Shown here in pieces: positions 27,024 to 39,600 of a stretch of 64,000 nt of DNA. Origin of the DNA: Apostichopus japonicus (lineage: Eukaryota > Echinodermata > Holothuroidea > Aspidochirotida > Stichopodidae); contig NC_092563.1 in assembly GCF_037975245.1 (NCBI RefSeq), forward strand, positions 17,165,594 through 17,229,593, given 5' to 3'. The notes beneath the pieces are model-generated. The model saw only the letters and a list, made by a program, of their open reading frames with translations. It did not search any database and was not told the origin of the DNA. Position 1 is the stretch's first letter. Each line of letters begins with the position of its first letter. Both the position numbers and the translations under genes were made by a program.

Positions 27024-27464
27024 TGAATTGAGCAGAAATTTTAGAAATTCGGATTATTTTAATCCGCGTCGGATTATTTTAATCCGATTCCATCGTAATT
27101 GCAAAGGAATTGTTTTGGTCCCCCTGGGACGGCAAATCGTTTCTAATGTTTAAACCGAATGGTGCCGTGGTCTTTAGGTTTAGTTTGCGTGGTATTGTCA
27201 TTGACCAGAACGATTCTTGGACAGATAAATCTAGGAAAGGAAAAGAAACTTTCTGGGGAGGGGGAGGGGCACTTACACCCCCCCTGGAAAATCAAAAATT
27301 AAAAAAACAGTTAGGCATTTAACATTTCAATGATTTCCCCCAACCAACAGTTCTCTAGTTATGTTCATTGCATACGGACCCATAATGCATTACTGAAATT
27401 ATTGAAAGTCAAAATCCTAAGACATGAGATCTCAAAATAACCGATGTGTAAATGCAACTTGAAT

Positions 27465-27667
27465 GGGAAGTGTCTTTTCCGACGATATAGGAGTATTTTT
27501 TGGCAAAAAAATCGTCGTACGCTCCGCGCCAACTGGTGGTGGCGCTCCGCTTAGATAGTATCAACAAGTGTGTTACACCTATATGTCCTACCGATCCCCC
27601 TTGCTTGGAACTCCTGCAGGTGGTCTCTTTTGGACCAGGAGCCCCCTAGACTCATAGTTACGCCACT
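27465..27667 (+). mobile_element. hAT-like non-autonomous element copy, left end not found
   Basis: Core (cgtacgctccgcgccaac, then tggcgctccgcttagatagt, about 27514-27559) and right end gttacgccactg. The ctg end matches the terminal inverted repeats of the family. Left boundary uncertain. Confidence 0.6.
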
Positions 27668-27689
27668 GGTGGAGCATTGCACAATAAAC

Positions 27690-28318
27690 AGATCATAGTT
27701 ATTTATTTCAGTCTCATTTCAATTATTCGAATTTTTAAAGCAAACAGCAGATATCACATCATATCAGTGAGCATGAAAATGGCGTTCCGGGATGAACAGC
27801 CTCCAAACTGTACATGTGTGTAGTGTTCATTTTCGGAATATTTTTTCATTTCCTTCAACGAAGTTTTATGGTAGCCGTTATAAGAGGTTTTAATATTTGT
27901 ACACCAATAATTTAACTGTGTCTGAATTTTTGAAAATTCCCTGACCACCATTTTTCATCATACTTCCCCCTACTCGTGTAATTTTGACCCGTCTGTTAGG
28001 GGCTGAAGGAGGTTTTGCTATATTGGTTGTCCATAGATGAAATTGTGTGCAACATTATGGGAATGTTTTGAAGTGAATTTATTCACGAGAATTGTGAATT
28101 TTCAAATTCTGAACAAATGATGGGCTTAAAACCTTGAAAAGTGGGGCTTACGGGTATTGTGGGCAGCGAAGTAGAATCACCTACTAAAAGTAATGATCCA
28201 CAGGAGATGCGAAAAGGTCGAACATGATGTGTGACTGGTGACAATCTTTAAAAAGGTTATGAATGGGGAAAAAACTATTGGGAAATTCCTGGTTCTCAGG
28301 CACAAGTGTACATCTGGA
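27690..28318. repeat. ~620-bp dispersed repeat, copy 1
   Basis: Matches 38557-39600 almost throughout once the 421-bp insertion in the second copy is removed. Shared marks are catcatatcagtgagcat, gttataagaggtt, gggcttaaaaccttgaaaag and gtgtacatctgg at the end. No coding frame; family not identified. Confidence 0.85.
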
Positions 28319-28886
28319 CAAAAGGGTTCACACATGAGTGAACTTCTTTAGAGTGCGTTTGTTGACTTGTCCACAGTGAATAGTGAATTTTATTCAGCAA
28401 GCGATACAAAAAGAACCGATTCGGTGTAAATATTGTTACGACGAAAGAGACCTACTTATGTCAACGAATACTGCACAATGCTATAACAGAACAGAAGCTC
28501 TTTAGTGCAAAGTGGATTTTTGCGTCTGAGTGCACAATAGAGTGCAGCTATAATATTTGAAGTATTGTAGGCTAAGGTATATTGTTTATCTTTGTAATGG
28601 GGCAAATAACACGAGGCTTGCGATATACTATCATGAGGTAAGAGCCTACTCGTTTAGTTTCGTTAAGCCTACATTATTATATACTTAAGAATGGCATAAC
28701 AAAATGTTTTGGTTGAAATTTGTTACATTTTGTTACTACTTAAATTTGTTACATTTTGAGGAAACTAAATTTAATCTCCAAAGTCTGATGTTGCATATAT
28801 GGCTAGGCTAGACCTACTATATATGAGGCAAATCGAATCGAGTGTTGCAACTGCTGATCATAATCTATTCCTTAATCTATCTATAA

Positions 28887-28889
<3 letters not shown>

Positions 28890-28949
<60 letters not shown>
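28890..28949. repeat. (TA)n microsatellite
   Basis: TA tract, left partner of the one at 29136-29162. Confidence 0.97.
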
Positions 28950-28951
<2 letters not shown>

Positions 28952-29135
28952 AATAACGGAAAGACTGTTAAACAACTATGCTGCAATTAGAGAAAGGCTG
29001 GATCTCGAGTGAGATACAATAATTGAATTAGGTAAGTGATTGGAAGTAAAACAGCCAATGTTTGGGTTTTGCAGAGCTTTCGAGCAAAACTAGCTCTTCT
29101 TCAGTGCATGATCACCGAAAGTGACAAGGAGTAGC
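28950..29135 (-). mobile_element. possible Penelope-like element end between TA tracts
   Basis: On the minus strand, ctgaagaagagctagttttg followed by ctcgaaagctctgcaaaacc resembles the UTR ends of Penelope-like elements. It is bounded by TA on both sides. There is no coding part, so the class is tentative. Confidence 0.4.
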
Positions 29136-29162
29136 ATATATATATATATATATATATATATA
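29136..29162. repeat. (TA)n microsatellite
   Basis: Short TA tract closing the fragment at 28950-29135. Confidence 0.95.
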
Positions 29163-29934
29163 CCCATTGGCGACGCTACTGATTTAGCTGTGTACTTTTG
29201 TCAGTGGAGTTGCTTGCGGAAAGGGCTATTTATATAGTCTACATTTACATATAACCTGGTATAACTTGACTAATTGAAGCTTTGTTTATCTTCGTCACGC
29301 ATGTAACAGTTCTTCCAGTGGTTCTAAAGGTAGGCTGTTTTTGCCTATAGTGTCTTTCAATGCAGCAGACATAACAGCGTTATTATACTTTGTGTGCGTG
29401 TGTGTGAATGTAAATATTGTGCGTAATGTTGAGAAGTGTGTGTGTATATGCGGGTGGGGAGTGGAAGGGTGAATAATTCAACCTATAAACTAAAAATCAA
29501 TGTTATTTTTGATGCGGTAAAGCTTTAATTTCTGTATTGTTATTTCCTTTCAGGACTAACCGTTGCAGTGGATGGCCCTTCATTTGACTTGGATTTAGAT
29601 ATTTAACAATTGTCTAACATGAAGACGTTATACCTTTACATGTTGCCCTAATCATGCACTAACGACGTCTATTTTGTTACCGTAGGACGCTATCGGGTTT
29701 TTGTTTATTGCAATCAGTATAGGATATGACAATTTGATATTCAGCACCAGTCAAAGCCAATTGTTGAGTTAACCTCAACTCGGGTTCTGTACAAGTCATG
29801 TTCTTATTCAGATTATCAGAATGACATGAGAAAACAATTGTAAAATTGTACGAAAACAATGAAAACCATGTGACATTAGTAATCTTATTTAGTTTGAAAG
29901 ACTAAACATTGTCTTCTCGTGAAAAGAAGGAATA

Positions 29935-32900
29935 ATGAACGTTCTAAGTACCAAAACCAAACGTCTACTCTTCGTTACCATAGTAATTTCTTTCATTTTT
30001 ACTTTTTATGACATGTTCGAGACTAATCACTCAAAGACTAACCACATTGATATACAAAATCAATCTGTACATCATAAATTTATCCTGAAATACTCACACG
30101 ATGATAACAAAAGAAATTTCGTTCAATCATATCATCATAATTCAATTAATAAATCAATATTTGGGAATGACAGTCTAACCGGGTTAACTCCAAATCGTGC
30201 CGTTGGAATGCCGGTAGTAGCTAAAGAAAGTAATCTGTCTTGGTCTATGTTAACAAACGACGTCAGAAACAATACGAATACCACAGAGGGCGTATACGTA
30301 CTAGGAAGGGGTAAGTGATCTGTTTCGAAGCCTCGTGGTGAATCTTGTAGCAATTAATTCATTTCATTGTGAGTCGCCACGTTTTCTTTAGAGCTCCAAA
30401 AAAAGTGCTGTTGTTTCAAAATGTTTAATATTTAGCTTATATGTCATTTCATATTTTGAATTAAACTGTACGAATTATAAATCTTTCATATTAAAGGAGA
30501 TACAGACTCTACCATCATGTTATCGGTTGATATGATACATCAGAGATAACTGCTCATTAACAACTTCCCCAAGCAACTAAGAAAAATCTTAGGCTATTCC
30601 ATTTCGGAGATATCACGGATTGACTGTTCCTTCACAGACAAAGGCTCGAAGATTTTGATCAAGTCGAAATATGACATCTCGAGCCACGTCTGCTTCCAGT
30701 TCTTATGTTTGCTTTCATTAATTACACTGTTTATTTTTTGTAATGGAGATGGATATTGCAAATGTTGTATCTAAAATATCGAAGCTGTTAACACGACCTA
30801 AATGAAGGCATATTTCAACACGCACTAGGCTATGACATCACAGCTCCCAGACACAACTTTTAAACTAGGATTATCTCCCAAATAGAGCTAGAATTTGCTT
30901 AAGCTGTTCTTGGGGAGTTGTTCTGCACAAAGTTGTTTCTTCACATAAGCTATAAAGATAGTTGGGTTAGTTGGTCCCCTTTAGAACTTAAATAATTAAA
31001 CGCTACGTTTCGCTTAAAGCTTCCCTTTTCGTTTATTTACTACAATTTGGTGAGACCATGTAATATTCATGAAGATAAAGTAGGCCTAAACCGAAGAAAT
31101 ATATAACATCGCTTAGCTTTGGCTACTCAATAAAATTAAGTAAGGATGAAATAACACATAAACTCTCAGTGTTAACAAAACAAAATAAAACACTAAATTA
31201 TATTTCTGGACCACAAATGCTCTGCTCCTTGGATTAAATAATCAGATGTTCATTATATTTCTCGGTTATTCGCCAGGCAATCCACCTATGTGTGAATGTT
31301 ATGTAGCTTCTTCACAGTAAAAAATCAATTTCAAACTACAGCTAACTGTTCCTTTCTTACATACTCATCTGTCCAGCCATATCTTGTATGCCTTTCAACT
31401 CCAACAAAGTCTTTTCAAGGAATATTCCTTACGCAGACAAAGTGGGACATCTTCCTCTAGGCTTTTACTAATTTAATAATATCAGTGACAAATGCCAGCA
31501 ATTGCAAATTCGTCGGTAGAGATGTGATTCATTTTCTTTTTGAAATACATAGAGGCGCTATCAATGTGCAATGAAATAAAGATGATGCCAAAGTTTAGTC
31601 TACCCGTGATTGCCCTGGCGAGTTCACCAGGTTCTGGAAATACGTGGTTGCGGTACCTCATCGAGAGGGCGACAGGAATATACTCCGGGAGTATATATGA
31701 CGATAAGGAGCTCATGAAAGGAGGTAAGTATTAATCAGGGGAATTTTGTACATTCAGCCGGGACAAATGATACCACTGCTATATACGGTTGTACACCCTT
31801 CCCCTACCCCACCCACCCGTCTCGCCTCTCATACATCATTTATTAACACTAATTGCAAGTTTCAAGGCCGGCGACCTACGCAGAGCCACGGGAAAATAAT
31901 CAAGAGGAGGGTCTGGCTTTGGGTACGTCTAGTGGTAGACATATATAAATTAACGAAACTGAACTGTGTGCCAGGTGACCTTTGTGAATAATGCTAATGA
32001 GATGTGCCATAAAGTAAGTAACTTAATAACTTAAAGCATCTTACTTGTTTTGTTATCAATGAAACTAATATTTCTTAGTGTTTGTTGGTGGTGGTGTTAG
32101 GTTGAGGGAGGGGGGGGGGGTCAATTGGTATTTAACAAGAGCTCTGGGCCACACCTCATTTTAATTTATTGAAGTCCTTTATCTATCATACAATTTATGT
32201 TTATAATTGTAGGATTTGTCGGAGAGAAACTAAGACCTTATATGGGGAGGACAATTGTAGTCAAGATGCACGAAATCAAAAGACCATTGAAAATTAACAG
32301 AACAATTCTTCTGGTGCGAGATCCATATGACGCCATCTTGTCCGACTTCAATCGACGCACCGGAAGTGACACAGAAGACGTACATACAAGAGTCGTTCAA
32401 GAATCACTTTATAAAACAAGAGGTAAATTCGGGAAACTGAAAAAAAAACATGTCTGAAATTTGTCTAACAATTATATGTTGTATTTTAGCATTTGCTGTA
32501 ATGATATTTTGTATTTCGATCTATTTCATGTTTTGTACATTAACTTACATAATATAACATTACACTTTTTCTTTTACATTAAAGCATGGCCAAAATGCGT
32601 GAAAGATTCAGCAAGCGGTATGAAATATCTCCTCGATAAAGTTGTGACCCTTTTTGCGCCCGATGGCAGACTTTTGGTGGTCTATTATCATGATCTCAAG
32701 AATGACCTACAGGAGCAACTCAGAAGAATTATTAAATTTGTGGGCCTCTCTGTGGACGAACAGAGATTGAAATGTACATTAAAGATGTCAGAGGGTCTCT
32801 TTCGTCGTCCCCGTTATGCTTTATCTTTTAACCCATACAATAAACAGTTAGTTACGTACGTTGAAGATGTCAAGATGTATATCGGGAATGTTATGGAACA

Positions 32901-32970
32901 GTACCATTTACCATCGCCTCGGTTTGAAGAGAGTCGTTACAATGATGGATCTAGACGAAACGAGACGTGA
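29935..32970 (+). CDS. WSCD-like sulfotransferase B, type II membrane protein, 4 coding exons
   Basis: Tandem paralogue of the gene at 20417, same strand and exon plan. Exons 29935-30310, 31553-31723 (171 nt, as in A), 32213-32422 and 32585-32970 give 380 residues; all introns are phase 1 with good GT/AG. A hydrophobic anchor at about residues 11-25 is followed by a His/Asn/Ser-rich stem with several N-x-S/T sites. The 5'-phosphosulfate loop is PGSGNTW (151-157), then IVVKMHE (197-203) and the 3'-phosphate site [16 protein letters not shown] (215-230). Arg218 and Ser226 keep the canonical eight-residue spacing, unlike paralogue A. The C-terminus has [24 protein letters not shown] and [15 protein letters not shown] and a longer charged tail than A. 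A Golgi sulfotransferase is expected; WSCD1 relatives act on sialylated glycans, but the substrate here is unknown. Confidence 0.88.
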
Positions 32971-33483
32971 CCACGAAAATAATATGCCTCACTGTAAACG
33001 ATAAATGCTTCAATTCTAGGTCTTTTGGATAAGATTATTTGTAGTATCTATTCCGCGACCACCCCTCTCCCACCCTTCCCCACCTCCAATTTAACATACG
33101 ATCGTCATGGTCACACGATCACAGTCTCGATGTAAGGGAACTGTGGATTGAGAGTGGATTAGTTAATTCGTTTGGTTTTCATGCCCAGCCTCTATCTTGG
33201 GTGACTATTCTTCAATAAGTACGATATATACTTCACATTATCTCACATAAGCCCAGCAATATATGCTGGGTTATGAGGATAATGGAACCATGGAAGGGGG
33301 GGGGGGGTGGAGAGGGTAACGTGTACTCTAAGAATGATGGGCAAATATATTACACTTCACAGTGGTTACGTTTGTATACATCCAAGTTTGTGTGAATTCC
33401 CCCCCCCCCCCCCCACAAAAACAAGTACAATTACGACAGTTTAACCAATTCCAAGTTGCCAAAAAGTGATATTTTCGTCACAA

Positions 33484-33561
<78 letters not shown>

Positions 33562-34960
33562 ATGTACGTACAATTTGTCAAGTATAACTGTTGTAGAATG
33601 TCATGCTCTGTTGTTCATTGAATTTAGTTGATACATAATAATTTATGAACAATGGATTAACACTAACGTTTAGGCTTGCAGCTAGGAACCGACGTCATAG
33701 CCAATTTTGCCCTAAAGTAGTATTCCAGAGTCTTAGTTTACTTGAAAGGTGAGTATACTGAAACTGACCAGAAAAGCTGAAACAAACGTTACTAGCACTT
33801 TGTTCTTGGATTAAAACATATGAAGATCAAAGTACTGCCTAAATTGGTATTTAAACTAGCTTTACTAATGATAGTTACCATTCCTTCCGACAGAAAAAAA
33901 AACAATCTAGTGTCTAAATTTCAATGCATGCAAGTAGATAACATAAAATCACTGACAATTTCCAGAAAGCAACATGTTCGAGGATGCCCTAACTAAGGAC
34001 TTTGAAACAACAGAGTACGGTTTCTCTGTAGGCCTATGTATCTAATCCGTCATGATACATGACAAAGAATATTCAGTCTTAAATGGTCTTCATTTTATTC
34101 GTTAACGTTGTTTATATATTTCAATATACCTACATCAGTCTTTCTAATCGGTGTGACTGCTGTACATACATCAATATCTCAACAATCTCTTGTTGTGTCA
34201 TCTCTCTGCCGCCCTCTATATCTATGCAAATTCTATATACTAATGACAGTCCTGATAGTCGTAGACCTGATCCTAGGACGACGCCACCTTCACCCACGTG
34301 ACTAAGTGACTTGTATAAGGTTAAGAAATAGATAGGAATCTGATGGAATCAAGAATATTAATGATGCCGATATTATATATTTATTGAATTAAAATGAACG
34401 TATATAGGAGTCAAAATGGCGAATGTGCATGTGCAGGTGTAGCTACAAAAACTCAGAAATAGGGATCTGATGGAGTAACCGGTATAAAAGATGACGGTTT
34501 TATGTAAGTTTACAGCTGTACAGCAACATGGAGTTGTGAAGTTGAGTTAGAAACTTAAAATGTATAAACATTTGAATTGTGTTCAGTTTTCAATAAAGTT
34601 AAATTTCTAACAAAAGACAAATAACATTTTACCTATATAACATTCATAAAAAGTAGTATCATAAACTTATAGAGATTTAGTAATAATGAAATAAGATTTT
34701 TTAAATTGCACTTAAGTTACTTGATGACGTAACAAATTAATATAACAGCCGTGCTATCCCTATCCCACAGTTAGTTTGATATTGACCTACTAAAATGATT
34801 TTGTTTTTACTTAAACATGTATAATACCAACACTACACAAAGTGCTTGTAATATTGTTTTACGAAGAAATTATATTTACCAGAATGATCGATTTTTATTA
34901 ACGTTTTGTTTATAATGTAACTATAATTGCCTAAATATCATTATCTTTCAATTCGAAATT
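32971..34960. other. intergenic stretch downstream of sulfotransferase B
   Basis: AT-rich, with homopolymers (G near 33296-33307, C near 33400-33414) and one TA tract. No coding exon or clear element was recognised. Confidence 0.4.
33487..33558. repeat. (TA)n microsatellite
   Basis: Perfect TA tract of about 72 bp. Confidence 0.98.
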
Positions 34961-34964
34961 AAGC

Positions 34965-35639
34965 ACATCGGTAGAGCTTCCTCTGAATATGCAGCGAAAC
35001 TTGCACCGTCCATCTCTGGCGCCAGGGAATTGCTTGCATCTATAGCCGATGGCTCAAACCACCGATACACGTTTTGCATTCTGGTCGTTGACTTATTTGG
35101 AAAGCACCAACACATTCACCTACGGTAAAGCATTAATGTGTCCATTGCCACCTTTAAACTAATGACCCTTACGGAACCCCATCGCCTCTACAGCCATCAA
35201 CTCATTCATGTTTGCAAACAATTTAGGTTTCATACCTTTCAATATTTTGGCTCGAACGTCATTTATCTGCAGAAATGTATCGCACATATCCAAAATAATG
35301 TTAGTACCGGAGAGGTCTTCAAGAGATATCCTGTAACGACTTTTGTCAAACTTCTCTTTCAAGTTGTTGAAAAAGATACGCCATTGAGTATCCTGCCGAA
35401 GTCCTCTCCGTTTTGTAGATTTGGTCAATTCGAGTCGTTGGTCACGATTGGTGGTTACTGATCCATTACGGGCCTTATCTATTCTTTTACTCAAATCAGA
35501 AAACTTACCTCTGATTTTTTTCGGATATCTCCTTTAATTTGAATATTAACTTTCTCAACGTCAATTTTGATTGCCCTGATTATATTTTGATATCTCTTGT
35601 TATTCCTTATGGGGTTTTGCACCACGGACACTCCGGAAG
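34965..35639 (-). pseudogene. candidate unidentified coding region, probably frameshifted
   Basis: On the minus strand a segment at 35639-35509 is open between a good acceptor (ttttttcaacag) and a good donor (gag|gtaagttt) and reads lysine-rich, e.g. RNNKRYQNIIRAIKIDVEK. Immediately downstream, 35530-35159 is open in another frame (SKRIDKARN..., then LEDLSGTNIILDMCDTF..., KPKLFANMNELMAVEAMGF). A third open piece at about 35070-34965 reads QNVYRWFEPSAIDASN and ends in a stop. The charged, helix-like composition suggests real former coding sequence. The join between the first two needs a one-base shift, so it may be a pseudogene or a transposon protein. I do not recognise the family. Confidence 0.3.
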
Positions 35640-35854
35640 CTGTTGAAAAAATGCAGGAATGAGATTTAATTGTCCCATTAAATTAAAACGTTGCTAAAAC
35701 TGAGCCCCCCTCGTTGCATATGCGACGAACGCATCCGTTGTTTGTGTTTATAAAATCTATTTCTTTGTCTATAGGCTGATAACTGAAACAAAGATGTACA
35801 AAATACATATCTAGCGAATAACAGTGGAATTTGGAGTACACGGCTTGCAATTGA

Positions 35855-37490
35855 TCACATTAAAATGAAAAAAATATAACGAATTCAGTCACTTTACCAA
35901 TACTATTACTAACTTTACTTGTCCTCCCCATGTTATGCTTCAATGTTCTCGTATTGACAGTATGAGCAGTCCTTAACATGAGAGAAACATGGTATAACTA
36001 CTGCTCATATTGTCATTACAAGTATAGTATGAAGCGGGACATTAAACTACATTGTAGAAAACCTGTCCCAACTGGGTGAACGGAGTGGATGTGAATAAAT
36101 AACGAACATATAATTATCATGAAGTACCCACTGAGCTCTTGTATAGTTAATCAGCAGAACATACACGCAATGACCTGTCCAAGCATAAATATGTCAGACG
36201 AGATAACAAAAAACTTAGGTTTAGGAACTTTTGAAAGTTTGAATTGATAACATTTAAATGAAAAAATATAACGAGCTTAGTCACTTAATTGGGACAATTT
36301 GCCAATACGAATACTACTCTACATTGTCCTCCCATGTTATGCTTCGAAGCACTATTACTGACACCATGGGCGTCAACAGGTGGGGGACGGGGGGACATGT
36401 CCCCCCCACTTTCAAAAGTGGAGGGGATATCATATCATTTGTCCCACCCACTTTTCAGAGTAGTTATTAAAAAAAATCACATGCATATGCGCGATTTTCT
36501 ATTTAAGGTCAAGAAATCTGGACTCCCTGGGCCAGTGCTATCTATCACTTGCACCGTCATTTATCTCCCATTCTCCCAATATCCTAAATCTGCCCATTTA
36601 ATTCGTTCGGGGGGGGGGGGGGGGGAGACCATTCGAAAGTGTATTGAATCTTGCACACATGTTGTTTGTATGGGTTCCAAGGGATTAGGTAAGCCATACA
36701 GGTAGATGGTGATGAGTTACTATGTTCATATCACTACCTCCAGTCCCTTGGACTGGACGGACGAATAGGGGTGTAGGGGTTAAGTAATTAAGGCTACATG
36801 TACTCGCCGGATATGGTAGATCTTTATTGTTGAGTGCCGGCTAGGCGCTACACACGCTCTGCGTGGGGTGCCTTTTTCTGATTATTATTATTAAAGTACC
36901 TGGGCACATAACAACTGACGTCTCGCACCTACATGCATGTATTATATATACCACTCCACTCATCCCGGAGGTGACGGCGCCACTTTTTCAATATTTCGTT
37001 TGAGGTGGACGCTGTGTAATTCGTCTCCCTTGGTGTCAGAACGGCATCTTTCTACCAGTACTTTCTGTCGGGATTTAGTTTTGTGAGACAAAATTTCTCC
37101 TCACAGATCTGGTTCTGATGTAACTAAAAACGACTCAGGAAGGCCGTCTCCTGCGATCTAGGGGGTCTTATGTACCCAAAATTTTCTGGTACGCTACGCG
37201 CCAACCAATGGTGGCGCTCCGCTTAGATAGTATAGTGTCCCCCTCACTTTCTGAAACCTGCTGACGCCCATGACTGACACTAGTATGAACAGTCCTTAGT
37301 ATGAACAGTCCTTAACATGACATACTGTCAGTAAAAGTATAGTATGAACTGAGTGGATATGAGTAAATAACGAACATATCATTATAAGAATATACACACT
37401 GACCTCTTGTACAGTTTATCAGCAGAACTTGCTCGTAATGATTTGTCAGACGTGATGACAAAAACCTTAGGTTTAGGAACGTTTAAAAGT
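35855..37490. repeat. tandem duplication of ~380-bp segment, second copy split by an insertion
   Basis: Copy 1 (about 35855-36245) and copy 2 (about 36256-36364 plus 37273-37490) share aaaaatataacga-, catgttatgcttc, agtccttaacatga, gagtggat-tga-taaataacg and cttaggtttaggaac. Copy 2 is interrupted by the 908-bp element at 36365-37272; copy 1 has none. Confidence 0.8.
36365..37272 (+). mobile_element. hAT-like non-autonomous element, 908 bp, intact ends
   Basis: Terminal inverted repeats catgggcgtcaacagg (36365-36380) and cctgctgacgcccatg (37257-37272) match at 15 of 16 positions. An exact 8-bp target duplication, actgacac, flanks it (36357-36364 and 37273-37280). An 8-bp duplication is the mark of hAT transposons. 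It contains a G16-like run near 36610 and the shared core (tacgctacgcgccaacc, tggcgctccgcttagatagt, 37191-37232). No transposase frame. Confidence 0.87.
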
Positions 37491-37798
37491 ATTCACCTTG
37501 ATCATGTTTTCGTCGGAATCTTTATACTGTTTCATGAGGCGATCCATTGCCTGTAATTCAATAATGTGGTTACAGTCTTCCAGTTGAATGAAACTTGAAA
37601 AGGTAATTAACATATTGAACTATAAGATACTAAGAAGTAGATAACTGATTATAAATGGATGGATGGATTATTGGATGGAAAACCGGGTGGGTGAATCGAC
37701 GAATACGGATCGGCAAATGGATGGTTGGATCAATGGATGCATGTATGGATGAACTGGTCGGACAGGTGGCCTGTTGATAAATCGATGAATGGATGGAT

Positions 37799-37820
37799 AT
37801 ACATATATATATATATATAT
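37799..37820. repeat. (TA)n tract with ATGG-rich left flank
   Basis: A degenerate (tgga)n tract at about 37655-37798 leads into a short TA tract. Confidence 0.85.
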
Positions 37821-37867
37821 CAGGTGCGTATCCAGGGGGGGCGTTGGGGGCGCGCGCCCCCCGGGTA

Positions 37868-38042
37868 AGGAAAAGAGGAGAGAAAAAAAGAGAAGAAAAA
37901 AGGGAAAAGGAGGGGGAAAAAAAGAAAAGGAGGAGAGGAAGGAAGGGAAAAGAAAAAGAAAAAAAGAGGGAAAAAGAGGGAAAAAGAGGGAAAAAGGAGA
38001 AAGGAGGGAGTAGAAGATAGCCAAGACCTCGGGAAGAGAAAG
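37868..38042. repeat. 175-bp almost pure purine tract
   Basis: Only A and G for nearly the whole stretch on the plus strand (gggaaaaagaggg repeated near its end). Candidate for triplex/H-DNA. Confidence 0.92.
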
Positions 38043-38324
38043 AGGAACAGTCATAGTTAAAGCGCTGATCCCTATTATATACACAGGTAGCCAGTGACAG
38101 ATCAAGGATTACGGAAGGGGTGTGCGCCTCACCCTACCCCTTACATCGACAACTCCATTTTTGACGTTTCCATTTTTCCTCTCTCACTAATGTATCTATA
38201 TAAATACTATATATGGTCTATCATAACGCGTGTGTGTGTGTATGGACGCCTTAAACAATTGTAGAATTGTGCTATATGGAACCAACTGTGGCTGGTCTTG
38301 AACTCGACCGAGTCGTCGGGGAAC

Positions 38325-38556
38325 ATTTCGGGAAGGGGGCGACCGCCCCCCCCCCCCGAGCAAATTTTCTTTATGACATCGCTAGTAATTTCAAAATAGA
38401 CAATGCTTAGATGCAACTTACAAGGCCTGGGAAGTGTCATTTCCAGCGATCTGGGAGGCATTTTCGGCCAAAATTTTTATTGTACGCTTCGCGCCAACTC
38501 ATGGTGGCGCTTCGCTTAGATAGTTTGCTTACAGGCAATTACTCGTTACACGCCTG
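38325..38556 (+). mobile_element. hAT-like non-autonomous element copy, left end truncated
   Basis: Collinear with the copy at 47886-48192: C-run, 'atgacatcgctagtaa', 'aggcctgggaagtg', core gcttcgcgccaac...tggtggcgcttcgc and the right end acacgcctg. The sequence right after the end continues the ~620-bp repeat. Confidence 0.65.
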
Positions 38557-39600
38557 TTCGAATTTGTAAAGCAAAGAGCAGATATAACATCATATCAGTG
38601 AGCATTGAAATGCATTTTCCACGATGAACAGCCTCAAAAACTGTCTATGTGTGTAGTCAAAGGCGTAGGAGCCCAATTGGATTTGGGGGCTGTAATGACT
38701 TGCCCGAAAAAAAAGCCAAAATTTTTCGCGCGTTCAACATATCGATGCCAATATCATATAAGCAAACATCGCTCATTATATTGCATGGCATCGTGTACCG
38801 CACGGTACGTGAAAGTTGCACAGTATACCGCCAAATGCTAATGTAAACAACGAAATATCTTATGTAGATGGAGAAAAAGCATACAGATCCATTTATGTCA
38901 AAACTCTCTTTTACAGTAGTAATGTCGGCCAAGCTTACAACTTTATTTTAATTACCACGGAGATCATTTTTAAGCTATTCATTGCTATTTAATTTTCTTT
39001 CAGTAGGTGTCCGAAAAAATTTGGTTGCGGGGGGAGGGGGGGCTGCAGCCCCCGCCTCCTACGGGACCTACGCCTATGTGTGTAGTGTTCGGTTTCGATA
39101 TACCTGATATCGGAAATATCTGCCATTTTTCTGTTCCTTCAACCAAGTTTTACAATAGCCATTATAAGAGGTTGCAATATTTCTACACCAATAAATTAAC
39201 TCTGTCTGAATTTTCCAAAATTTCCTCACCAACATTATTCATCATACTTTCCTCTGCTCGTGCAATTTTTACCAGTCTGTTAGAGCTTGCAGGAGGTTTC
39301 TCTATATTGGTTATCCATAGATTGAATTTTGTGCAACATTATGGGTATGTTTTCAAGTGATTTTATTCACGAGAAATCTGAATTTTCAAATTCTCAACAA
39401 ATAATGGGCTTAAAACCTTGAAAAGTGGGGCTTTCGGATATTGTGGGCCGTGACGTAGAATCACCTACAAAAGCAATGATCCATAGGACATGCAATCAGG
39501 TCGAACATGATGTGTGACTGGTGACAATCTTCAAAAAGGTTATGGATGGAAAAAAAACTTTTGGGAAATACTTGGTTCTCAGGCAAAAGTGTACATCTGG
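38557..39600. repeat. ~620-bp dispersed repeat, copy 2, split by a 421-bp insertion
   Basis: Second copy of 27690-28318. The insertion point is inside 'atgtgtgtagtgttc', which is uninterrupted in copy 1. Confidence 0.85.
38658..39078. mobile_element. hAT-like non-autonomous element, 421 bp, with empty-site control
   Basis: Ends caaaggcgtagg and cctacgcctatg (11 of 12 as inverse copies near the tips) are flanked by an exact 8-bp duplication tgtgtagt (38650-38657 and 39079-39086). Copy 1 of the surrounding repeat at about 27820 shows the empty site with a single tgtgtagt. Inside, 'gcccaattgga' and 'cttgcccgaaaaa' are shared with 44244-44600. Confidence 0.85.
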
